Part shown: one piece after another, positions 45,157-54,411 of the stretch | Layout of the letters: each line of letters begins with the position of its first letter | Numbering within the stretch: the first letter of the stretch is position 1 | From: Pseudalgibacter ostreae | Lineage (GTDB): Bacteria > Bacteroidota > Bacteroidia > Flavobacteriales > Flavobacteriaceae | NCBI RefSeq assembly: GCF_042427585.1 | Contig: NZ_JBHMFC010000033.1 | Span: 1 to 64,000 of the forward strand | Length of the DNA: 64,000 nucleotides | Reading direction: 5' to 3' | Made by a program: the position numbers and the translations under genes | Notes under the pieces: generated by a model | Told to the model about the DNA's origin: nothing | What the model saw: the letters and a program-made list of their open reading frames with translations, nothing else | Databases searched by the model: none

Positions 45157-48060
45157 TTAAATCCCTAAAATGTAGTCGGATAAACTTGCTTCGTGCTCTA
45201 AATTCATTTTTTTGCGCAATCTGTAGCGTTTTACTTCTACACTTCGAGAGGATATGTTAAGTAAAGGCGCAATTTCTTTTGAAGAAAGATTTAATCGTAA
45301 GTACGCACATAAACGTAAATCGTTGGAAGTAAGCTCTGGATGTATGCTTTTAATTTTCTTTAAAAAGTCTTTATCTGCATTATTAAAGGCTTCTTCAAAC
45401 GTATGCCAATCGTCTGTATTATTAATATTATTGTCAATAATTTTAATAATGGGTTTTATATTTTTAGTGTTCTGTACTTTTATAATTTCTTTTTTTAAGC
45501 TTCTAAGAAATTCATTTTTCTTAATTAAACTCATGGTAGAAATACCTAACTCTCTACTTTTACTTTCAACATCTTGGCGCAATTTATCATTATTAAATCG
45601 CATGAGTTGTTGTTTGTTTTCTAATGCCTTTAATTCTAATTCACGCTGATTATCAAACACTATTTTCTCACGTTGTTTTTTATAGTGCCGTTTATAGGCA
45701 TGGTGCATAAGAAAAGTAAAAAGCAGTAAAGACCCTACATATATAAATAAGGCAAGGTTTGATAGGTACCAAGGTCTATCTATTGTAAAATTATAAGTTT
45801 CTATTTGGTCTGTTAATGTATTTCCTATTCGTCCTCTTACTTTAAAACTGTAGGTTCCAAAGGGTAAGTTGCTAAAATATGCACTTGGCTCTGTGGACCA
45901 TAAACTCCACTCATTGTAGAAACCTTCTAATTGATACTGATATTCTACATGTGTATACTTACTAAATTCGGGAACACTAAATAAAAACCTAAAACTATTT
46001 TCGTTTGATTTAAAATATGAAGAACCATTTAAGGCAATCGTTTTATAAGCTGTATTTTTAAGTTTTTTCTGTACAACATTTATTTTTATATCATATTTCT
46101 GGGTCTTAAATTTATTAATATCTAATACAGCATAACCATCTGAGGCTCCAATTAAAAAAGCCCCATTCTTTAAGCACGCTAAGTTTTCAAAACCCATAAT
46201 TCCTAAACTCCTGCGAAAATGGCTTGATATAGGAATGTTTTTAACCTCTAAATTATTTTTAAATTTTCCAGGAGATACGCTAATTATATTTCTATCAGAA
46301 AAGCCCCAAAGCGTATTTGTTGTAGGTGTGGAAACCAAAACACCTTTTATCTCATTGTTTTTAGCATAAAATTTCTCTGTTAATAACGTATCCTCAAAAA
46401 AGGCTTTGTTATCGAAATCATACTTTAATACTTTAGCTTCAAAATTTGAGGTATAGTATATATGTTTATTAAAAGTTACCAAAGAAGATCCATATCCATG
46501 GGAGGGCTCATTTATTGTATGGTTTATTTTTGTAAATTCATCATTAAATGTTAGAGTAAACAGGCCTTTATATTCATTATTTAATAATAATTTATTTTTA
46601 TCAATAAATTCAAAATACCTACTAGATACGTCAAAACCTTCCACTATATTCCTAAATTTCCAGGTATCGTTCTCTTTCTCAAGAATACTTAAGCCTTTAT
46701 AATTTCCTTGAAGTAATAAATGAGGCATATTCTTTATTTTTTCAATTTTCCATGTTCCGGGAAAATCTGAAATTTTATGGGCTTGATGATTGTCTATCAC
46801 ATAGGTTCCATTATTATGCCCACAAAACAATTCCCCATATAATTCTTCTAAAAACCAAACTTGCCCTTCTGTATTTGGGACTAATTTAAACCCAGATTCT
46901 ACATCTGTTGTTTTATAAAATAGACCTTGGTTCGTGCCAAGGTATAAGTTCTCTTTAAACTGCTTAGCCGTATAAACGACACCCAGTTTCCCTTTTAAAT
47001 CGGTATAAAATTGAAAATGTGATTTTAAATTTAAGATACTGATACCGTTATCTAGCCCTAACCATAAATTATGATCATGATCCTCAAAAATGGATAAAAC
47101 CGTGTTATTATATAATCCTTTTTCCTTATTTATTTTTTCTATGGTTTGCCCTGAATGATCTATATGGATAATACCATTAGAAATAGTACCTAATACAATA
47201 GTTTTATCGTTTAATTGAATGCTACAATATATATTTTCAGAAACTAAATCTTTATCTGCAGGAATATGCCATCTCGTTATACCTGTTTCCTTTAAATGAT
47301 AAAATTTTCCATCTTCTGTAAGAAGTATTTTTTGTTTATGTAATAAAAAAGCTCCAACTAACGTATTATTACGCACTATAGGGTCGTCAGATATTAACAC
47401 AGCCTCTCCGTTTTCTATTGTAAAAATGCCTTTATCCATATTTTGAAAGACAATATTTTTATCTAGAATAAATATTCCGGCTCTTTTATTTATAGCTTCT
47501 ATAACAATAAAAGATTCATCTATTGGATTATAAATATAAATACGGTCTAAAGACTGAAATAGGATTCGATTTTCATATGGGACTATTTTCCAAAAATCTT
47601 CATCTTTAATTAATGGAACTTTAAGTTTATCTATTAATGAGGTATAATGGAGCGTACCAAAGTCATCTCTTTTCCAATATCCAAAATCCATATAAAAACC
47701 TGTAAAAATCAAATCGTCTATTACATTTACCGATCGCACTACAGATCCATTTGGAGTGGGGTACAAATTCCATGTAGAACCATTATATTCTAATAAGCCC
47801 GAAGCATTGGCAAAGTAAAGATAATTGTTATCACACTGAGAAACCATCCAGTTTTGATTTGCAGCCCGATAATGTTTTGGTGAAAAGTTTTCTATAGGTG
47901 GAAGTTCTTGAGCCTTTATCGTGTTAAAAACTAAAGCATAGAGAATAAAAAATAAAAAATAAAATGGTTTCAAGTTTAGGAACTGTTTAATCTGCCTAAT
48001 GTAATAAAATTTAATGGTGTTACATGAAGCGCCAAGCTGGTATATAAAAAAAATAGGCAT
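45157..48060 (-). CDS. SusR-like membrane regulator: beta-propeller sensor, Y_Y_Y domain, LuxR-type HTH
   Basis: 967 residues with an N-terminal hydrophobic segment near residue 35-50 (a TTG start nearer to it is possible). A ligand-sensing beta-propeller of Reg_prop-like repeats (LWLGLDNGISILN, NLYLGTNQGLFY) is followed by a Y_Y_Y domain (YQLEGFYNEWSLWSTEPSAY). One membrane helix at about 762-783 leads to a coiled coil and a C-terminal LuxR/GerE helix-turn-helix (LNLSSKEIAPLLNISSRSVE). It lacks kinase and receiver domains, so it is not a hybrid two-component protein. A periplasmic glucan signal is probably passed straight to the DNA-binding end. It sits upstream of susC in the same direction. 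Confidence 0.88.
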   Translation of the reverse strand: MPIFFIYQLGASCNTIKFYYIRQIKQFLNLKPFYFLFFILYALVFNTIKAQELPPIENFSPKHYRAANQNWMVSQCDNNYLYFANASGLLEYNGSTWNLYPTPNGSVVRSVNVIDDLIFTGFYMDFGYWKRDDFGTLHYTSLIDKLKVPLIKDEDFWKIVPYENRILFQSLDRIYIYNPIDESFIVIEAINKRAGIFILDKNIVFQNMDKGIFTIENGEAVLISDDPIVRNNTLVGAFLLHKQKILLTEDGKFYHLKETGITRWHIPADKDLVSENIYCSIQLNDKTIVLGTISNGIIHIDHSGQTIEKINKEKGLYNNTVLSIFEDHDHNLWLGLDNGISILNLKSHFQFYTDLKGKLGVVYTAKQFKENLYLGTNQGLFYKTTDVESGFKLVPNTEGQVWFLEELYGELFCGHNNGTYVIDNHQAHKISDFPGTWKIEKIKNMPHLLLQGNYKGLSILEKENDTWKFRNIVEGFDVSSRYFEFIDKNKLLLNNEYKGLFTLTFNDEFTKINHTINEPSHGYGSSLVTFNKHIYYTSNFEAKVLKYDFDNKAFFEDTLLTEKFYAKNNEIKGVLVSTPTTNTLWGFSDRNIISVSPGKFKNNLEVKNIPISSHFRRSLGIMGFENLACLKNGAFLIGASDGYAVLDINKFKTQKYDIKINVVQKKLKNTAYKTIALNGSSYFKSNENSFRFLFSVPEFSKYTHVEYQYQLEGFYNEWSLWSTEPSAYFSNLPFGTYSFKVRGRIGNTLTDQIETYNFTIDRPWYLSNLALFIYVGSLLLFTFLMHHAYKRHYKKQREKIVFDNQRELELKALENKQQLMRFNNDKLRQDVESKSRELGISTMSLIKKNEFLRSLKKEIIKVQNTKNIKPIIKIIDNNINNTDDWHTFEEAFNNADKDFLKKIKSIHPELTSNDLRLCAYLRLNLSSKEIAPLLNISSRSVEVKRYRLRKKMNLEHEASLSDYILGI

Positions 48061-48120
48061 AATTAGTTATAGGTTTTGGCATAGCTAAAAGTTCTATACG
48101 TTATTTAGGTGCGCAAATTC

Positions 48121-48167
48121 GTGTAAAATTTACACAGTTTTAAAATGTTTTACACACTTTTTACACA
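48121..48167. promoter_or_regulatory. TTTACACA repeat cluster, candidate activator-binding site
   Basis: TTTACACA occurs at 48129-48136, 48149-48156 and 48160-48167, that is 20 and 11 bases apart (two and one helical turns). The first is half of the perfect inverted repeat GTGTAAA-A-TTTACAC at 48121-48135. The cluster lies about 90-145 bases upstream of the sigma54-like promoter, the usual place for an NtrC-type enhancer. It could equally serve the divergent regulator gene. Binding is inferred. Confidence 0.5.
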
Positions 48168-48253
48168 AAAAAATATCTTGAAGAAAAACCTAAAAAAACA
48201 TAATACATTAATACACAACAACTTAATAAAATAACAGATTACAATCATATCCG

Positions 48254-48269
48254 TGGCACATTTATTTCT
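48254..48269 (+). promoter_or_regulatory. Sigma54-like promoter before the five-gene array
   Basis: TGGCACATTTATTTCT matches the -24/-12 pattern TGGCAC-N5-TTGCW except for TC in place of GC in the -12 element. The first ATG is 48 bases downstream. No TAnnTTTG element is visible in this gap. The gene at 50448 encodes a sigma54-dependent activator. Confidence 0.45.
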
Positions 48270-48316
48270 TTACTAATAATATAAAACATTATCAATAAAA
48301 CCTAAATTTTAAAAAT

Positions 48317-48675
<359 letters not shown>

Positions 48676-48742
48676 GTAAACGATAGGATATAACATCCCA
48701 TCACCAGTAAAATAAAAATAATAAAACCTAAATTTTAAGAAC

Positions 48743-49072
48743 ATGAAAAAGTTAATTCTAACAGTAGCCATAGTAGCAAGCGGTGTATCCACTTTCGCTT
48801 TATCCAATCCAATTTTAAACGATCAAGCAGCGGTAACCATGGTGATGAACCAAGAAGCGTTTAAAGCAGTAGCGATAGACCAATTGCCAGAGGCCGTAAC
48901 AGCAGCAGTAGAAAAAGATTTCCCAGGAGCGGCCATCAGCCAAGCACATGTAAACAGCAGTGAGCAATACAAACTAACCCTTTCTATTGAAGGAAGCGAT
49001 AGTACGGTATATACAGATAAAGATGGGGCTTGGTTAAGCGAAGCCGATATCGTTTCTAACACTGCCGAATAA
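48743..49072 (+). CDS. Small exported PepSY-like protein, array copy 2
   Basis: 109 residues, identical to copy 1 except for Thr in place of Ala in the segment VYTDKDGAWL. Both the gene and the leader (AAAACCTAAATTTTAAGAAC before ATG) are nearly the same as in copy 1, so this is a recent duplication. Signal peptide and PepSY-like domain as in copy 1. The stop is followed by a short (TAA)3 tract and a spacer of the same type as that between copies 1 and 2. Confidence 0.82.
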   Translation: MKKLILTVAIVASGVSTFALSNPILNDQAAVTMVMNQEAFKAVAIDQLPEAVTAAVEKDFPGAAISQAHVNSSEQYKLTLSIEGSDSTVYTDKDGAWLSEADIVSNTAE

Positions 49073-49150
49073 TAATAAAAAAAGTAAACGATAGGATATA
49101 ACATCCCATCACCAGTAAAATAAAAATAATAAAACCTAAATTTTAAAAAC

Positions 49151-49480
49151 ATGAAAAAGTTAATTTTAACAGTAGCAATAGTAGCAAGTGGCGTATCAAC
49201 TTTCGCTTTGTCAAATCCAATTTTAAACGATCAAGCAGCAGTAACCGTTGTAATGAACCAAGAAGAGTTTAAAGCAGTAGCAGTAGATCAATTGCCTGAA
49301 GCAGTTACCAGTGCAGTAGAAAAAGATTTTCCAGGGGCTGCCATAAGTCAAGCACATGTAAATAGTAGTGAGCAATACAAACTAACCCTTTCTATAGAAG
49401 GAAGTGATAGTACGGTATATGCAGCTAAAGATGGCGCTTGGTTAAGTGAAGCGGATATTGCTTCTAGCACTGCTCAATAA
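49151..49480 (+). CDS. Small exported PepSY-like protein, array copy 3
   Basis: 109 residues. The same signal peptide and domain are present, with changes such as VVMNQEEFKAVAVDQLPEAV and VYAAKDGAWL. Synonymous codon changes from copies 1-2 are frequent (for example agtagcaatagtagcaagtggc for the signal peptide), and it groups with copy 4. It is followed by (TAAA)7, whose first three bases are its stop codon. Confidence 0.82.
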   Translation: MKKLILTVAIVASGVSTFALSNPILNDQAAVTVVMNQEEFKAVAVDQLPEAVTSAVEKDFPGAAISQAHVNSSEQYKLTLSIEGSDSTVYAAKDGAWLSEADIASSTAQ

Positions 49481-49505
49481 ATAAATAAATAAATAAATAA
49501 ATAAA
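49478..49505 (+). repeat. (TAAA)7 microsatellite starting at the stop codon of copy 3
   Basis: Seven TAAA units begin with the stop codon of copy 3. After copy 4 only about three remain. The repeat unit differs from the TAA unit found after copies 1 and 2, so two different tracts arose or changed in the same place. Confidence 0.93.
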
Positions 49506-49569
49506 AATCGATTGGAAATAATATCCGGTCAACACCATTATAATAAATAAAAACTTAAATTTTAAAAAC

Positions 49570-49899
49570 ATGAAAAAGTTAATTTTAACAGTAGCAATAG
49601 TAGCAAGTGGCGTATCAACTTTCGCTTTATCAAATCCAATTTTAAACGATCAAACAGCAGTAACCGTTGTTATGAACCAAGAAGAGTTTAAAGAGGTAGC
49701 AGTAGATCAATTGCCTGAAGCAGTTACCAGTGCAGTAGAAAAAGATTTTCCAGGGGCTGCCATAAGTCAAGCACATGTAAATAGTAGTGAGCAATACAAA
49801 CTGATCCTTTCTATAGAAGGAAGCGATAGCACGGTTTATGCAGCTAAAGATGGGGCTTGGTTAAGTGAAGCGGATATTGCTTCTAACACGGCTCAATAA
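49570..49899 (+). CDS. Small exported PepSY-like protein, array copy 4
   Basis: 109 residues, very close to copy 3 (EEFKEVAVDQLPEAV, QYKLILSIEGSDSTVYAAKDG). Signal peptide and domain as in the other copies. The spacers after copies 3 and 4 share the sequence ATCGATTGGAAATAATATCC, different from the spacer type after copies 1 and 2. This shows two separate rounds of duplication. Confidence 0.82.
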   Translation: MKKLILTVAIVASGVSTFALSNPILNDQTAVTVVMNQEEFKEVAVDQLPEAVTSAVEKDFPGAAISQAHVNSSEQYKLILSIEGSDSTVYAAKDGAWLSEADIASNTAQ

Positions 49900-49971
49900 A
49901 TAAATAAAAATCGATTGGAAATAATATCCGGTCAACACCATTATAATAAATAAAACTTAAATTTTAAAAAT

Positions 49972-50298
49972 ATGAAAAAGTTAATTTTAACAGTAGCAAT
50001 AGTAGCAAGTGGCGTATCAACTTTCGCTTTATCAAATCCAATTTTAAACGATCAGGCAGCAGTAACCGTTGTAATGAACGATGAGTTTCAAGAGGTAGCA
50101 GTAGATCAATTGCCAGAGGCCGTTACAACAGCTGTAGAAAAAGATTTTGCAGGTGCAACAATCACTAAAGCATTTGTAAACAGCAGTGAGCAATACCAAT
50201 TGATTCTTTCTATAGAGGGAAGTAATGGTACGGTATATGCAGATAAAGATGGAAACTGGATTAAAGAAAGTGATATTTCTAATAACACAGCACAATAG
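49972..50298 (+). CDS. Small exported PepSY-like protein, array copy 5 (most divergent)
   Basis: 108 residues. The signal peptide is unchanged, but the mature part differs most: NDEFQEVAVDQLPEAVTTAV, then EKDFAGATITKAFVNSSEQY and VYADKDGNWIKESDISNN. One residue is missing from the linker. The signal peptide and the LPEAV and SSEQY blocks are what all five share, so they are the constrained parts. It is the last member, next to a terminator and to the response-regulator gene. It may be nearest to the ancestral copy, but this is inference. Confidence 0.8.
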   Translation: MKKLILTVAIVASGVSTFALSNPILNDQAAVTVVMNDEFQEVAVDQLPEAVTTAVEKDFAGATITKAFVNSSEQYQLILSIEGSNGTVYADKDGNWIKESDISNNTAQ

Positions 50299-50344
50299 TA
50301 AGGTAATCTAGAGATTTGAGGTATATCTAGAGTATCCATTTTTG

Positions 50345-50380
50345 TAAAAAAGGCGTTTTAATTTAAAACGTCTTTTTTTT
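50345..50380 (+). terminator. Intrinsic terminator of the five-gene array
   Basis: The stem AGGCGTTTTA / TAAAACGTCT (one G-U) has a short loop and is followed by eight Ts. Confidence 0.85.
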
Positions 50381-50420
50381 ATTTATGATAGTTTTAGAAG
50401 AGAATGATACTTAATCTTAA

Positions 50421-50428
50421 TATTTTTG
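50421..50428 (+). promoter_or_regulatory. TAnnTTTG -7 element of the response regulator
   Basis: TATTTTTG lies 20 bases before the ATG at 50448. The regulator therefore appears to use the housekeeping sigma factor rather than sigma54. Confidence 0.55.
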
Positions 50429-50447
50429 TGAGTAATACATTTGAATT

Positions 50448-51803
50448 ATGAAACATATTCTATTGGTTGAAGATGATGTCACCTTTTCGGAGATGCTTAA
50501 ATTGTTTTTAGAACGGCATCAACATAAAGTAGATGTATGTTATACTTTACAAAATGCAACGGCGCAAATTAAATTAAAAAAATATGATTTAATTTTTACC
50601 GATTTACGTCTTCCCGATGGCGATGGCATTGCTTTTTTAAAAGATATAAAAATAACTATGGCTCATGTACCCGTGGTGCTCATGACCAGCTATGCAGAAG
50701 TTTCTACAGCTGTGCAAGCCATGAAACAAGGGGCTTTCGATTACATTTCCAAACCTTTTAATCCCGATGAAGTTCTTGAGGTTATTAGCAATGCATTAGT
50801 CGAAAAAAATTTAGAAAAAAAGTCTAATGTAGATAAACCCAAAGCTCATAAAAGTAAAGAATCTTCTCAATTTGTGGAAGGTATTAGTGCGGCATCTAAA
50901 GCGCTTAACGACTATATTAAGTTAGTAGCTCCTACAGATATGTCTGTATTGATAACGGGAGAAAGTGGCACAGGAAAAGAGGTTGTTGCAAAACATATTC
51001 ATTTAAAAAGTTCCAGATTTGATGAACCTTTTATTGCGGTAGATTGTGGCGCTATACCAAAAGAAATAGCATCTAGTGAGTTTTTTGGTCATAAAAAAGG
51101 ATCCTTTACAGGTGCTATTCAAGATAAAATAGGCCATTTTGAAGCAGCTAACGGTGGAACGCTTTTTTTAGATGAAATTGGAAATTTAACTTACGAAAAC
51201 CAAATTCAATTACTAAGAGCATTGCAAGAAAGAAGAATTAAGCCTATTGGCAGTAGCGACGAAATACAAGTAGATATTAGATTGGTTACCGCCACCAATG
51301 AAGATTTATTGGAGGCCGTTGAAAAAGGCGACTTTCGAGAAGATCTTTACCATCGTTTAAATGAGTTTTCTATAAAAGTACCCAATTTAAAAGATAGAAA
51401 TGATGATTTGATTTTATATGCAGATTTCTTTTTAGAGCATGCTAATAAACAACTTAATAAAACGGTTATAGGCTTTTCAAAAGAAGTCTTATCTGTTTTT
51501 CAAAATTATCAATGGCCAGGGAATTTACGAGAACTTTCTAATGTTATAAAAAGAGCCGCTTTATTATCCACATCCGAAATTATCGATATCCATGCGCTAC
51601 CAAGTGAATTAATAAATCCTAAAAAAGAAACTGCGGTATCTTCACATAAATTTTCTACAAAAGAAAATGAAAAAGCGCTCATTATAAATGCATTACAAGA
51701 AGTGGGTAATAATAAAACACATGCTGCAAAACTACTGAACATTACCAGAAAAACCCTTTATAATAAAATAAAAGAATACGATATTGACGATGCTAAAGAG
51801 TAA
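50448..51803 (+). CDS. NtrC-family sigma54-dependent response regulator
   Basis: 451 residues. The receiver domain (1-120) has the acidic pocket Glu8-Asp9-Asp10, phospho-acceptor Asp52 in FTDLRLPDG and Lys102. The AAA+ sigma54-interaction domain (about 142-370) has Walker A GESGTGKE (171-178), the sigma54-contact loop GSFTGA (218-223, Ser for the usual Ala) and Walker B LFLDEI (239-244). A Fis-type helix-turn-helix is at about 408-447 (NNKTHAAKLLNITRKTLYNK). It should activate a sigma54 promoter from upstream sites. The nearest candidate is the array just before it. The kinase gene is convergent, 28 bases away. Confidence 0.95.
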   Translation: MKHILLVEDDVTFSEMLKLFLERHQHKVDVCYTLQNATAQIKLKKYDLIFTDLRLPDGDGIAFLKDIKITMAHVPVVLMTSYAEVSTAVQAMKQGAFDYISKPFNPDEVLEVISNALVEKNLEKKSNVDKPKAHKSKESSQFVEGISAASKALNDYIKLVAPTDMSVLITGESGTGKEVVAKHIHLKSSRFDEPFIAVDCGAIPKEIASSEFFGHKKGSFTGAIQDKIGHFEAANGGTLFLDEIGNLTYENQIQLLRALQERRIKPIGSSDEIQVDIRLVTATNEDLLEAVEKGDFREDLYHRLNEFSIKVPNLKDRNDDLILYADFFLEHANKQLNKTVIGFSKEVLSVFQNYQWPGNLRELSNVIKRAALLSTSEIIDIHALPSELINPKKETAVSSHKFSTKENEKALIINALQEVGNNKTHAAKLLNITRKTLYNKIKEYDIDDAKE

Positions 51804-51831
51804 ATAAACAATCCCTTAATCACTATTAATA

Positions 51832-54267
51832 TTAACTTAAATACGTTTCTAAAGTCGTTATAAGCTGTGTTAACTCTTTATTAAAAGCATTAAAAACTTT
51901 ATCATCGATTGTATCTGCTTGTTCAAAACGTTCTAAATAAGGTGTTAGGGTTTTTACTTCAAGCAAATTAAACATGCTAAGCATTTTATGACTTAAATGA
52001 TTAATACTTTTAATATCATGTATACTTTTAGCTTGAATTAATGCCGCTTGATTTTTCTTCGTATCGTTTAAAAAAGTACTTAACGTTTTATTTATCGCAA
52101 AACTATCGCTATTTAAAAAAGAGCCTAAAGCTTCAGTATTAAAACTCTGTATGTTTTTAGAGGCTTTATTTATCTTTTTTTCATGACGCTTTACTACTGG
52201 AGTATCAAAAAAATGCTTTAAAAGACTTTGTATCTTTTTAGAGTCAAAAGGTTTTATTAAAATTTCGGAAAAACCACTGTTTATATAATCTTCTCGAGAC
52301 ATATTGGCCCGACCCGTCATCGCAATAATAGGTTGTTGACTATAAGATTTATGTTTTTTTAGAAGTTCCATAAAATGGATACCGTTCATTTTTGGAAGTT
52401 GAATATCGGTTAATACCAAATCAAAATCAATACTATCAATTGTTTCTAAAGCCTTTTTAGCATTATCGAATACTAGCGTTTTTATGCCATACTGTTTTAA
52501 AAGATCTATTAAAAGCTGTTGCATGGAAACATCATCTTCAATAACTAAAGCATTTAAATTAAAAACAGCATCCTGCTCTAAAGTCTCAGAACTATTTAAA
52601 AGCTTATTAGAAAGCTTTACAGGAATGTTTAAGGTAAATGTACTACCTTTCCCTTTTTCGCTTTCTAAGCTTAAAATTCCGCCTAATAATGTGGCTAATT
52701 TTTTTGAAATATTAAGTCCTAGCCCAAACCCATTCTTTTTATGGTCTGTATGGGGGCCAACTTGTGTAAATGCTTTAAAAATAGTATCTACTTTACTTTT
52801 AGAGATACCAATTCCGGTATCTGCTACCGAAATTTCTAAGCGATTTACATTCGTTTCTTTTTTAAGCAAGCTGCTTATGGTTATGGTTCCTTCGTCTGTA
52901 AACTTATAAGCATTTACAACCAAATTATAGAGAATTTGTTTTATGCGAAAAGGATCGCTAATAAGTAAACAATCTATAGCTTTATCATGGTTTATAATAA
53001 ACGTTATTGGCTTATCATCCACAATACTTTTTATGTTTTTAATAATGTCTTCTATATGTTTTTCTAAGTTGAAAGGAATCGATTCTACATGGATGTTACC
53101 ATTTTCAAGTTTTGAAAACTCTAAAAGATCATCTACCAATTGCCCCATGTAAGCAGAAGCACTTCGTATATGTTCAATATAATTCTGATTTTTAGAACTC
53201 TGTGATGTTTTTTGGAGCAACTCACTAAAACCAGATATGGTGCTTAAAGGCGTTCTTAAATCGTGGCTTACCATAGAAATTAACTGTTCTCTACTTTTTA
53301 AAAGCGACGATGTGGTTTTATTTGCCTGTTCTAATTCTTTTCGATACCTCTGGGTTTTCCAAAAATCATTTAAAATAATGATAGAAAACACAATAATGAT
53401 AATAAAACTGATTCCTGCTGCAAAAAGAATAATGTCTTTGCTGTGGTTTAAAGTAGCCTCCCGTTGTTTGTTCATCCTGTTGGAATAGCGAATAATATCG
53501 CGTTCCAAATTACTTAACAGCTCTTGTAGTTTTCTAGAAACAGATAAATCGTTTTCAATAAGTTGCCGCTCTTTATTTTGTAAATTTTTACGCTGAAGGC
53601 TCGTTTCTATTTGTGCTGCTTTTAACATTTTTCTAGAAATAGAAAGCAACGAATCGATTTGTTTTTGTCCGATACTGCTAATAGAATCTTGAGGATTGTA
53701 CTTATTGAGAATTCTAACATATTCCTCAAATTTTATTCGGGTTTTAGCATCTAATGTTTTAGGATTTTTAACAAGATCACCTATAGTAACTTTACCTAAC
53801 AGCGAATCTATTGAACTTAGTTTATTTATGGCGTTATTTATAGATTCATCAGAATTATCACGACTCTTTAAATTTTTTAAATCGGTAATGTTTTTTAGTT
53901 TCTTATCAATAATCAACTTAATACTATCTAAGATAAATACTTGGTTTTTACTAGAAACTAAAACATTTAAAGAATCTATTTTTAATACTAGTTTTTCATT
54001 TTCAAGAAGATATTCATTAAATTTTGAAGTAGAATTTAATTGAATGGCGGCTCGGGCCAAACTTTCATTCTTATAAATATCGGCAATTAAACTGCCCGTT
54101 TTTAAAATTTCACTACGATCGGAAATCTCCTGTTTTTGTAATTGTGTAAAAGTTTTTATTTCGGAAAGTACTAAAAACCCCGATATAGTGGCCAATATAC
54201 CAAGAATAATATAGCCTATTAAAACTTTAAAAGTGATTCTATGATTGGATGGTGCCATAGTTTGCAA
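51832..54267 (-). CDS. Hybrid sensor histidine kinase with receiver and HPt domains
   Basis: 811 residues. Membrane helices at about 14-34 and 277-300 flank a helical extracytoplasmic sensor domain of about 240 residues. HisKA follows with MVSHDLRTPL (His335), then HATPase_c with LVVNAYKFTDEG, VADTGIGI and NGFGLGLNI. A receiver domain comes next with Asp621 in LVLTDIQLPKMNG, and a C-terminal HPt domain with His760 in HLSHKML. This is a full internal phosphorelay (His-Asp-His) that can end on the receiver of the neighbouring NtrC-type regulator. The sensor region has no family I recognise. It is all alpha-helical and could read envelope state or the exported PepSY-like proteins. Confidence 0.93.
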   Translation of the reverse strand: MQTMAPSNHRITFKVLIGYIILGILATISGFLVLSEIKTFTQLQKQEISDRSEILKTGSLIADIYKNESLARAAIQLNSTSKFNEYLLENEKLVLKIDSLNVLVSSKNQVFILDSIKLIIDKKLKNITDLKNLKSRDNSDESINNAINKLSSIDSLLGKVTIGDLVKNPKTLDAKTRIKFEEYVRILNKYNPQDSISSIGQKQIDSLLSISRKMLKAAQIETSLQRKNLQNKERQLIENDLSVSRKLQELLSNLERDIIRYSNRMNKQREATLNHSKDIILFAAGISFIIIIVFSIIILNDFWKTQRYRKELEQANKTTSSLLKSREQLISMVSHDLRTPLSTISGFSELLQKTSQSSKNQNYIEHIRSASAYMGQLVDDLLEFSKLENGNIHVESIPFNLEKHIEDIIKNIKSIVDDKPITFIINHDKAIDCLLISDPFRIKQILYNLVVNAYKFTDEGTITISSLLKKETNVNRLEISVADTGIGISKSKVDTIFKAFTQVGPHTDHKKNGFGLGLNISKKLATLLGGILSLESEKGKGSTFTLNIPVKLSNKLLNSSETLEQDAVFNLNALVIEDDVSMQQLLIDLLKQYGIKTLVFDNAKKALETIDSIDFDLVLTDIQLPKMNGIHFMELLKKHKSYSQQPIIAMTGRANMSREDYINSGFSEILIKPFDSKKIQSLLKHFFDTPVVKRHEKKINKASKNIQSFNTEALGSFLNSDSFAINKTLSTFLNDTKKNQAALIQAKSIHDIKSINHLSHKMLSMFNLLEVKTLTPYLERFEQADTIDDKVFNAFNKELTQLITTLETYLS

Positions 54268-54411
54268 CTACAATAGTTTTTAAAATAAAAAATGGATTAC
54301 TGTCTTATAAAAACACTAAAAAACAGCGTTTTTACAAACGATATATACTCTTATATATAACTATCTATTGCGTATTATAGAACACGAGTAGCACAACTAA
54401 AAACAATATTT

